Assembly (NCBI GenBank): GCA_033961575.1
Contig: CM066736.1
Location: forward strand, 5,737,501-5,801,500
Source of the DNA: Aselliscus stoliczkanus
Lineage: Eukaryota > Chordata > Mammalia > Chiroptera > Hipposideridae
DNA: 64,000 bases
Direction: 5' to 3'
Both the position numbers and the translations under genes were made by a program. Positions 55,545-64,000 of the stretch are shown one piece after another (the first letter of the stretch is position 1; every line of letters starts with the position of its first letter). Under the pieces are notes generated by a model. The model did no database searches. It was not told the origin of the DNA and saw only the letters and a list, made by a program, of their open reading frames with translations.

Positions 55545-55612
55545 GGACGGGAAGGAAAGAAGGAAAGAAGTGGGGGTAGGAAGGGAGGGAGGTAGGGAGG
55601 GGAGGAAAGAAA
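55545..55612. repeat. Purine-rich (GGAA)n tract
   Basis: Imperfect GGAAGGAAAGAAGG repeats. Confidence 0.85.
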
Positions 55613-56117
55613 TTTTTATTTGTGAAATATGCCTTTTCCTTGTCATTTTGACACAGACGTTTGCAACCCTACATAACAAAAATTTGTTTTTCCTAGTTTG
55701 GAACTTTTAGAAATAAAAATTTATTTATTGGTTGGTTGGTTGATTTTTATGCCTGTCTTCTTTGGGCTTTTAAGAGTCATCCATGTTGCATGTGACAATA
55801 ATTCATTTGTTTTCACTGCTGTGACATTCTATTGTGCCAACAGTCCACAAGTGATGTATCCTTGCTATGACTGATAAACATCTGGGACATTCCTTGTTTG
55901 GGATTTGAAGAACATTGCTGCAATGGGCATTCCCATACATCCATCCTGGTTCATGAATCACCAGATGCAAGGCTACTCGTATTTTCAGCTTTACCAGATC
56001 CAGCCAAACTGTCTTCCCAAGTGGTTCATCCTCCCTAAAATAGTTCAACCCTGTGTTTTCAAATTACCTTTGAGAAGTATATTAGCCACAATGGGTGATT
56101 TTTAAAAAGTCTAAATG

Positions 56118-56264
56118 GGGGGCCAGCCGAGTGGATCAGTTGGTTAAGAGCTTGCTCAAGAGTGCGAACTCTAAGCAACAGGGTAGCAGGTTCGATTCCT
56201 GGGCTGAGCTGAGCTGCCGCTGACCTGCCAACAGGTGGCAGAATAACTCGGCTAAAAAAAAAAA
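56118..56264 (+). repeat. tRNA SINE, class C
   Basis: Forward copy. AAAAGTCTAA.TGGG is on both sides. Confidence 0.92.
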
Positions 56265-57077
56265 GTCTAAGTGGGTTTTCATGACAGCTGCTATTGGGCT
56301 ATTTGAAATGGGCAGATAAGTATCACTTGACAGAAAAGGCACTTCAAGAATTTACCGACTGCTCAGCACCTCTCAGCTGTCCTGTTTGACAACATGCAGA
56401 CTTTGTACATTTTCCACACACCTCCAGTGTGAATAGCTGCTGTTTACAATATACTTTCACAAAGAGTGTTTCATTTAAACTTCATAATAATCCTGAGATA
56501 AATGTTATTGTTGTGTATTTTGGAGATGAGGAAACAGGTTCAGAGAGTAATAGCAGCCTGGATTAACCAGTAAATTACAGGGCAGGGGCCTGGGCCTCTG
56601 CTTATTTCTTGTCATCACACCATAGCTAGGAACCTGACATGGTATTCTGATGCAAGGGACTCATTGTTAGTAGATCAACAGAGCACTGTATGTACCCTAG
56701 GCAGTGTATTTCCTACCTCTTCATTTGGGATTTGGTCACGGAGCTTGTTTGGGCCAACATTACCAATGATTTAAAAAAGCACTAGCATGAATAGACTTGC
56801 TCATGTCTGCCATTGCAGTGAAGACAGTATTTCTGAGTTACCCACTGATCCCAGACGAAGGATGAGAGACACGGGTCCAGGTCTGCCCTAGCCAAGGCCA
56901 CCCTAGATCAGCTAACCTGCAATTCAGCGAACTAAAGGAATGTTTATTGCTGTCTGCCCCTCAGAACAGGGGCTGCTGGTCCTACTGTGAAAGCTGATAC
57001 CATCTGGGATATGGGAATGGATTTGTCACACAGAACCCTTCTTTACAATGGTTCCTAGGATTGTGAGATTTTCTTTT

Positions 57078-57579
57078 CTTTTTTTAAAAAGATTTTATTG
57101 GGGAATTGGTGGAAGGGAACAGTGTTGGGGAATTGAGGGAGGAGGCCAGCCAAGTTGTTGTTCTTCAGTCTTCTTTGTGGAGGGGACCAGTCGCCATCTG
57201 GCTTCCCGTTGGTAGCTTGTGGCCTCTAAGCTCAAGGTGTTCAATCTCAGCTGCGGGTGGGCATAGCCATCATCCCATGTGGGAGTCAAACCAGCAGTCT
57301 TGTTGTTAAGAGCGCACGTCCTATCCACTGAGCCATCCGGGAGGCCGCTCAGCTCAAGGTGCCGAGTTCAGTCTTAGTTGCAGGTGGGCATAGCCCACCA
57401 TTGAACAGGCAATCTTGTTGTTACATCAGCTGAACCATCCTGCTACCTGTTGGCAGCTCAGTGACAGCTCACCTCAGGTGCAGCGTCACTGCCCCATGTG
57501 GGAATCGACCAGCGGCCCTGTTGCTCAGAGCTCACGCTCTTAAGCCAACTCTTAACCAATGGAACCACTCAGCTGGCCA
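57078..57579 (-). repeat. Multi-module tRNA SINE, class D (long)
   Basis: Reverse copy with at least three tRNA-like modules; AGATTTT is on both sides. Confidence 0.82.
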
Positions 57580-57607
57580 GAGATTTTATTAATGATTTAT
57601 ACTTAGG

Positions 57608-57945
57608 GCCTGCTGTGGCCCTGAATGTTTGTGTCTCCCTAAAATTGACATGTTGGAATCCTAACCCCCAACATGATTGTTAGGGGGTGGGGCCTTTGGG
57701 AGGTGATGTCATGGTGGGGAGACATAATGAATGTTATTAGTGCCTTTATAAGAGAGACCCCACAGACCCACAGAGCTCCCTAGCCCCTTCCACCAAGTGA
57801 GAAATGTGCAACCCAGAAGGGGGCCCTCACTGGACCATATTGGTACCCTGGCCTTGGACTTCTAGCCTCCAGAACTGTGAAATATAAATTTCTGTTGTTT
57901 ATAAGCCACCCAGCCTGTAGGTGGAGGAACTATGACAGGGCCTAA
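57608..57945 (+). repeat. MLT1/MST-type MaLR LTR
   Basis: GGCCTTTGGGAGGTGATGTC, TCTAGCCTCCAGAACTGTGA and AAATTTCTGTTGTTTATAAG. Confidence 0.75.
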
Positions 57946-57959
57946 CATTTTGAGTAATG

Positions 57960-58073
57960 AATGAGATCCATATTATTTGCAACACAATCTCAATTTCATT
58001 CAACATTTTAGCAGTGCAGATACTGTTACTATATATATATGTATATATGTATATATATGTATATATATGTATA

Positions 58074-58124
<51 letters not shown>

Positions 58125-58185
58125 GAGACTGTTTGGCCTGCAAAGTCAAAAAATAATTACTATCTTTACAGAAAGTTTGCCCAGT
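57960..58185 (+). mobile_element. MER5A-type fragment with TA microsatellite insert
   Basis: GCAGAGACTGTTTGGCCTGC then TTTACAGAAAGTTTGCCCA. The TA tract sits where the middle of the element should be. Confidence 0.6.
58030..58119. repeat. (TA)n/(TATG)n microsatellite
   Basis: About 90 bp of alternating purine-pyrimidine, with an uninterrupted (TA)n core at about 58084-58118. Confidence 0.97.
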
Positions 58186-58503
58186 TATAATTCACCCCTT
58201 GTCTCTGGGGACTGGATCACTTTCCCTGGACAAAAGGGAAACTAACACATTTGGAAATCTGCCATCGTGGAGGAAAGGGAGGTGGGGGTGTTGAATTTCA
58301 GTAGCAACCAACAGTGTCCATCACCATAACCACCCACTCTACCCACCCATATGACCATGGCTCGGGATAAGGCTGAGGCATAGGGCAAAGTCAGTACTAA
58401 TCAAACACAGTGAAAATATCACAGAAGAAAATCATATAGGTTGGGGAAAGGGCCTGTTTTGCAACCATTCATTAGACTTGAAAGGTTGGACAAAGTTACT
58501 ATC

Positions 58504-58756
58504 TTTTTTTTTTTTCTTTTTAGCTGAGCCATCCTGCCACCTGTTGGCAGCTCAACAGCTGCTCAGCTCGGGCTGGGCATCGAACTGCTGTTGCTCAGAG
58601 CTCAGCTCGCACTCTTTTTTTTTTTGGCCCTCATATGTCGGACCCGAACCGGGGCTGCTGACTTCCCAAGCCAGCGCTTAACCACCGCACCACTCGGCCA
58701 GCCCTCAGCTTGCACTCTGAGCGAGCTCTTAACCAACTGAGCCACTCGGCCAGCCC
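58504..58756 (-). repeat. tRNA SINE, class C, split by a class B copy
   Basis: Reverse copy. ACAAAGTTACTATCTT/CCAAAGTTACTATCTT flank the whole nest. Confidence 0.92.
58614..58704 (-). repeat. Short tRNA SINE, class B, nested in class C
   Basis: Reverse copy missing its 3' GAGGGCAGTGTCACT part. CTCAGCT.GCACTCT is on both sides. Confidence 0.92.
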
Positions 58757-58790
58757 CAAAGTTACTATCTTGATATCTCTGCTGTCATCT

Positions 58791-58897
58791 TTTTTTTTTT
58801 TTTTGAGGGCAGTGTCACTGGCCCTCATATGTGGGACCGAACCGGGGCCACTGGCTTCCCAAGCCATCGCTTAACCACCACGCCACTCGGCCGGCCC
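58791..58897 (-). repeat. Short tRNA SINE, class B
   Basis: Reverse copy. TGTCATCTTTT is on both sides. Confidence 0.93.
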
Positions 58898-58986
58898 TCT
58901 TTTGTCATCTTTTGAAGAGCCAGAGACAATAAAACTATCCTTTATTTATCCATCTCTTTTATTTATTAAGGACCTATCAGGAACTG

Positions 58987-59402
58987 TATTCGTTTGCTAG
59001 GGCCACTGTAACAAAGTACCACAAACTGGGTAGCTTAACCAGAAATTTATTGTCTCACAGTTCTGGAGGCTAGAAATCTGAAATCGAAGTGTCAGCAGGG
59101 GTGGTTCCTTCTGGAGGCTCTGAATCCATTCCATGATTCTCTCCTAGCTTCTGGTGGTTTGCCTGCAATCTTTGGAGTTCCTTGTGACAGCATCACTCCA
59201 GTCTCTGCATGGCATTCTCTTCCTATCTGCCTCTATGTCCACATTTCCTTTTTTCATTAGGACACCAGTCATATTGAATAAGGACCCACCCTAATGACCT
59301 CATCTTAACTTGATCATCTTTTTCCAAATAAGGTCACATTCACAGGTACTAGGGGTTAGGATTTCAACATCTTTTGGGGGAACACAATTTTCAGCTCATA
59401 AC
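58987..59402 (-). repeat. MLT1-type MaLR LTR
   Basis: TTTGCTAGGGCCACTGTAAC to CACAATTTTCAGCTCATAAC, the reverse of a complete LTR. Confidence 0.75.
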
Positions 59403-59646
59403 GGGAATATGTTTTAAGGCTTAAAAGGCCACAGCATACTTAAGTGCAGGCCTAAAGGAATGAGAAGAAACAAGGAAGGAAAATAAAAAGAAAAGAGGAG
59501 AAATACGGGAGGGGAAGAAAGAGGAAAGAAAAAAGAGTAGGATGAGGTAAAGAGAAAACAAAGACACAGAGAAAAGTTGGAGGAAGGCAGGGCCAACTGT
59601 ATTATTTGCGGGGCCCACTGCAAAATGAAAATTAAGACCCCATCTG

Positions 59647-60069
59647 GGGCCGGCCAAGTGGCGCATTGGTTAAGAGCTGGTTTTGGTATGACTGCGGCCC
59701 CGGTTCGGATCCCACATATGAGGGCCAGTGACACTGCCCTCTACAGCTAACAACAGCTCCACCTGGAACTGGGGTGTGCGAGCCCCAGCGATGGTGTTGG
59801 CTGCAGCCCCTGCTGCAGTGGGCTGCCATAGGCTACAGTGAGTGGCCGGCAGCCAGCGTGAGCTGCCAGTAGCCACGGTGAGCGAAACCCAGAGGCCAGC
59901 GACCGATCTGCCTCATCCGGGAAGAGCGCAATGACGATACCAACATGGGCCAATGAAGCAACGTCCTCCGCAACTAGACTGAACAAAAAGACAGCAACTT
60001 GTCTGTTCCCCTTCCCCGATTCCCCAATGCTGTTCCCCTCCCCCAATAATATCTTTAAAAAAAAAAAAA
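59647..60069 (+). repeat. Composite tRNA SINE, class A
   Basis: Full-length forward copy. AAGACCCCATCTG is on both sides. Confidence 0.94.
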
Positions 60070-60124
60070 GACCCCATCTGTAATTGAATATATAGATAGT
60101 CACGGAATGTGGAGTATACTGTGG

Positions 60125-60300
60125 AAGGTAGTCAAAGGAATTGTAATGAATATGTATGATATGGGGGGCAGAGTGGGGTGGCAAACTGGGGGAGGGGGTT
60201 GTCACTTTGAGGGGTAAAATGTATAACTATTGCACTGTGTTGTACACCTGAAATTAATTTAAAAAAATGTTTATTTGACAATAAAAGAATTTTTTAAAAA
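60125..60300 (+). repeat. L1 3' terminus with AATAAAA
   Basis: GTTGTACACCTGAAATTAAT and GACAATAAAAGAATTTTT form the standard L1 end. Confidence 0.75.
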
Positions 60301-60739
60301 ATTAAAACCCCTTGTCAAAAAAATTAAGAACTTCAAAATGGTGACAGCAGAGCATTCAATTAAGCACAAGGCCCTTTGATAACAAGGCCCTGTGTGGCTC
60401 CCTTGTGGAGAAGAGTGTATTAACCAATGTATTTTGAGTCCACTTAAGGGTTTCCTTGTTTGCTTTTTATTATTTTTCTGTGCTCTTTATGAAATACCTG
60501 TGAAGCAGTTATTCTTTTTATAACAGGTCCATTCTTGACTTAGGACCCTTCTAAGATTCTATCCCTCAAGGAGAAAATAGCTTAGGGAGACGACGGATAA
60601 AAAAAAGAAAAGCTTTTCTTCCTAGCCCCAAGAATGTCTGAGCAACTTTCTCAGGCTACTCAGGAATCATCTTGCCTTTCCTTTCAGTGTTTTGGATCCT
60701 TCATTAGAATATAATCCTCTGTCCACCTGCTTAAGACTT

Positions 60740-61150
60740 TCTTCGTTTCCCCAACCTCTCCCTGTTGAAGCAGGCTACTGTGGTCAAAAAGTCACCTTCT
60801 GCCTCAGCCCCTGCCATCAAAGCAAGTTCAAGAAAATACAGTGGTTCTGGCCATTGGATTTGTATCCAAACTTTCTCAGTTTGGTATCTAGGGCTCCTCA
60901 TTCCCAGTCTACCCCCACTATATTTTAGGACACAATCTCTCATATTATATGATGGCGTCCTTTCAAGACAGTCTCCAGAGTACACTACCTCTAACACCTT
61001 GCTATTCCTATACCTGAACCCCATGGTCCTTCCTCCCAGTGTGAACTCTCCAAGGGCAGGGGCTGAATTATAATCCATCTTTGAACCTCCAGTACCTAGC
61101 ACAGTGTACATATATATACAACATAATATGCTTTCCACAAATGTTTATGA
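60740..61150 (+). repeat. L2-like fragment
   Basis: CTCCAAGGGCAGGGGCTG and CCTAGCACAGTGTACAT. Confidence 0.5.
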
Positions 61151-61599
61151 AATAAGTTGATGAACTGACACGAGGGCTTTCAAAGCATTTATACATTTAT
61201 GACACAGCAAATCACACTTAACTGCAGGCTTGTTTTCTTTTCTGACTCTATGTAACGTATCTTCCTAAACGACGTACGTTTATGAGGGTAAGAACCTACC
61301 CACTATTTTATTTATTTTGTAATGCTTGTTTTCATCCTGGGCACACATAGGAGGCACTCAAATGTTTCTTTATTGAGTCTTCAAGTCTTCTGGAAATGTA
61401 AGAATTAATGGGGGCAAAGAAAACTTACAGAAAGTCTTCCCTCTCCCTCAAGTCTTTATTTCACATAGACGTAAACAAGAATAATCTTGTAAAACCTTTT
61501 TAAAATCGAAAAGTAAGGTCTCCATGATCATATTCTAGTCTTTAAAGCTATAGATTTAATAATTTTGCAGGCGGGGGCATGTGGGACCGTTGCCAAATT

Positions 61600-61980
61600 C
61601 AGCTACACTCACCTTTGAAGCGCTCTCCCTCTCCGCCCTTTGGCTTAGGACACGATTCCGCCCACTTCCGGTAGGGTCACCCAGAGCGCAGGCGCAACCC
61701 CAGGAGCCATTCAGCAATCTCTATGCCCAGTGCTGATGTATGCGCATGTGCGAAAGGGGAGGGGCCGGGGAATTGCGCGGGAGAATGCAGGACTACCGAA
61801 CTCACGCGACTGTCTCCGCCCTCTTCACTAAGTGGGCGGGGCCGAGAGCCTCCGCAAGGTTCAGGTGGCGCACGCGCAATGACTGCAGGGACGAGGCGGA
61901 GTAGAGGGCGAACTTTTACGCATGCTCATTTAAATGAGGCAAGAAGCTTTCAGAACGTCAGAACGTCAGCATCATAACCC
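61600..61980. promoter_or_regulatory. Second CpG-rich promoter-like block, possibly bidirectional
   Basis: This GC-rich island stands in AT-rich surroundings. It has an ETS motif (ACTTCCGG, 61664-61671), NRF1-like sites (GCGCAGGCGCA at 61686, TGCGCATGTGCG at 61741, GGCGCACGCGCA at 61867), a GC box (GGGCGGGGC, 61834-61842) and a 14-bp palindrome CTCATTTAAATGAG (61925-61938). It has no TATA box. It lies 20 kb upstream of TMEM120B, where human synteny would place MORN3 or a non-coding transcript next. No coding exon is recognisable. Confidence 0.6.
61613..61680 (-). other. Candidate non-coding first exon with splice donor
   Basis: On the minus strand the ETS motif CCGGAAGT is followed about 50 bp later by CTTCAAAG and then GTGAGTG, a near-consensus donor. 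The exon would end at 61613. The transcript is unknown: it could be an alternative 5' exon of TMEM120B, a lncRNA, or chance. Confidence 0.35.
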
Positions 61981-62204
61981 ACCTCCTTTCTCTCTTAACA
62001 CGCTTCTGACTTTTAAAGGGCCAGAGCCTACTATGTGCCACGCTCAACTAACATTGTCTTCTGTGTGCATTTTCCAGTTGTTTCTTTTGTAATGATTACC
62101 TTACTATGTATATTTTTTGTATAATGTTTCCCCTAGCCCCAATTGTACCATTCCCTTGGAGACAATTCTCAGAAATGGGAAGCAAAGTGGTGCTCTGGGC
62201 AGGT

Positions 62205-62400
62205 CTCCCTAGATCAAGAGGCCTGGGACTCAATCCTGGTTCAACCACTTCCATGCCCTTTTACTCTGGATATCTTGCCTAACATCTGTGAACTGCTGAT
62301 TTAAAAAATGCAGATAAGGACTTCTGCCTATTTCATAGGACTGTTGTGAAAAGCACATTTTTAAAAAAAGTATGTAGTACCAATACGATGCCTCTCAGCA
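62205..62400 (+). repeat. MIR SINE
   Basis: AGGCCTGGGACTCAATCCTG and CATAGGACTGTTGTGAAAAG. Confidence 0.65.
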
Positions 62401-62582
62401 GCTGTTAAAGTAAATAAATAAGTAGTAGTCATTGAGTGAAATTATTCAGTCAGAAAATGGTTTTAGTTTGTGTAACATAGTTCCAGATGGTTCTTCAGGA
62501 GGAAATACCTAATTGCCAGGATGGCTAGCGGTACGTAATGGTGCCTCCTTCCCCGCGGTGTTGCCAGTGTCACAGTCCATCA

Positions 62583-63017
62583 TTTTTTTTTTTTTTTGAA
62601 GATTTTATTGGGGAATTGGGGGAGGAGAACAGTGTTGGGGAACCCGGGAAGGGGAACAGACAAGTTGCTGTCTTTTTGTTCTTCAATCTAGTTGCGGAGG
62701 ACGTTGCTTCACTGGCCCATGTTGGTATCGTCATTGCGCTCTTCCCGGATGAGGCAGATCGGTGACCGGCCTCTGGATGGCCGCTCACCGCTGCTATTGG
62801 CCGCTCACGCTGGCTCCTGGCCACTCACTGTAGCCTATGGCAGCCCACTGCAGCAGGGGCTGCAGCCTACACCGTCGCCGGGGCTCGCACAGTCCAGCTC
62901 CAGGTGGAGCTGTTGTTAGCTGTGGAGGGCAGTGTCACTGGCCCTCATATGTGGGATCTGAACCGGGGCCGCTGGCGTCCCAAACCAGCTCTTAACCAAT
63001 GCACCACTCGGCCGGCC
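62583..63017 (-). repeat. Composite tRNA SINE, class A
   Basis: Full-length reverse copy with a 20-bp duplication TGTCACAGTCCATCATTTTT on both sides. Confidence 0.95.
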
Positions 63018-63473
63018 TGTGTCACAGTCCATCATTTTTACACATTTTTCCTAGTCTAGACAGTATGTAATGGTATGGCAGTGTTATTTTAACTTTCATT
63101 TCTTTAATTGCTAGTGAGGTTGTGCATTTTTTCTTGGGATGATTTATTAACTGTATTTCTTTGCCTAACAACTGTTTTCAAACACTGTAATTTCTACGGG
63201 CTTATCCCTGCAAACATTATGTTACGTTCTGACACAGCATTTTTCTGACTAATTAAAAAAAAGGGGGGGGGATTTGGGGTGGAGAGACTGAAAAGGAAAC
63301 TTTCTAAGGAAGGGATAGAGACTAGAGGACAGAGATCAAAGAAGCAATGCATCCCGTAGAACTTTCTCTGATAAAGGAAATATTCTGTATCTGTGCTGTC
63401 TCTTAGGGTAGCCAGTTGCCACGTGTGCCTACTGTATGAATCCTTGGAATATGGCTACCGTGACTGAGTTGAA

Positions 63474-63587
63474 TTTTTTTTTTTTTTTTTTTTAGAGGGC
63501 AGTGTCATGGTCCTCATATGTGGGATCCGAACCGGGGCCGCTGGTGTCCCAAGCCAGCTCCCAACCACCGTGCCGCTCGGCCAGCCC
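63474..63587 (-). repeat. Short tRNA SINE, class B
   Basis: Reverse copy. TGAATTTTT is on both sides. Confidence 0.92.
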
Positions 63588-63819
63588 TGAATTTTTATTT
63601 TTATTTAACTTAAACGAATATAAATTGTCACCTCAATGATGGCATAATCCTAGAGATTAGGAAAGGAGAGAAAGGAAGGGAAAAGAGGGCCCCTAAAGAG
63701 TCACTTGGAAGTGGCCTCATATATACGAAGGGACTCAAATTTAGACTTTTGGCATTGTTTTGGAGAGAGACATCCCAGACAAGGGTAGGTTGAGTTTGCA
63801 AAAATCGATTATTAAGCTA

Positions 63820-63899
63820 TTGGGTTGTCGGAAAAGTCATGACTCATTTTTGTAACGAAAAACATAGAAAAATACATCATGACTTTTCCGACAGCCTAA
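63820..63899. mobile_element. 80-bp mariner-type MITE, copy 2
   Basis: Ends TTGGGTTGTCGGAAAAGTCA and, inverted, TTAGGCTGTCGGAAAAGTCA, flanked by TA on both sides (63818-63819, 63900-63901). Confidence 0.9.
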
Positions 63900-64000
63900 T
63901 ATATACACTGATGATATTTCCACTTTTCTATATGTATTTTACACATCAATAAAAATTTAAACAACATTTTCCACACATTGTGTTATCCTTTTGGGACATT

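Larger units (their letters stand above)
41600..61600. other. Intergenic region upstream of TMEM120B
   Basis: Beyond the listed repeats I find no supported coding exon on either strand. Open frames here mostly fall in SINEs and L1 remnants. Confidence 0.6.

Noticed and set aside
61723..61977. 84-codon open frame in the 61.7 kb GC-rich block
   Set aside because: Low-complexity Gly/Arg-rich translation of CpG DNA with no recognisable domain; the splice donor evidence is on the other strand.
62570..62824. Recurrent similar open frames in many places (products with [10 protein letters not shown] and related strings)
   Set aside because: They all map to class A SINE bodies, so the similarity is repeat homology and not a gene family.

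Overview
This is a window of mammalian nuclear DNA, not microbial. It has one gene split over about 39 kb with GT-AG introns, CpG-rich promoters, MIR, L2, L1, MaLR and hAT fossils, and about fifty copies of young tRNA-derived SINEs. One SINE class has a tRNA-Ile-like head and resembles the Rhin-1 type of horseshoe and leaf-nosed bats, and 80-bp mariner MITEs are present. A rhinolophoid (yinpterochiropteran) bat is therefore my best guess. The species is inferred; the mammalian assignment is firm.

The only protein-coding gene I can support is TMEM120B on the minus strand. All 12 coding exons are present, from the ATG at 41353 down to the stop at 1947. Joined, they give an uninterrupted 339-codon frame, and every intron boundary is GT-AG. 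The product is a multi-pass membrane protein with an N-terminal coiled coil, in the family of TMEM120A/TACAN. Its promoter is a TATA-less CpG island (about 41050-41600) with a perfect CRE palindrome and an NRF1-type site. Intron 1 (19 kb) holds most of the SINE load.

Layout: 1-1946 is the 3' untranslated or downstream region with a SINE and a MER5A fragment. 1947-5828 holds exons 12 to 7. 5829-12966 is intron 6, with a MaLR LTR nested in an L2. 12967-22202 holds exons 6 to 2. 22203-41284 is intron 1. 41285-41600 is exon 1 and promoter. 41600-61600 is intergenic and repeat-dense, with no supported gene. 61600-61980 is a second GC-rich, NRF1/ETS-bearing promoter-like block with a minus-strand splice donor, roughly where human synteny would put the next upstream gene or a non-coding transcript. 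61980-64000 is again repeats.

No wholly new system is visible. The most interesting signals are: the unassigned promoter-like block at 61.6-61.9 kb; a run of TMEM120B exons that are each frame-neutral; a duplicated CACGTG palindrome just upstream of exon 11; SINEs repeatedly inserted into the target duplication of an earlier SINE; a modular SINE family set that shares heads and tails; and several fossil nested insertions and TIR elements.
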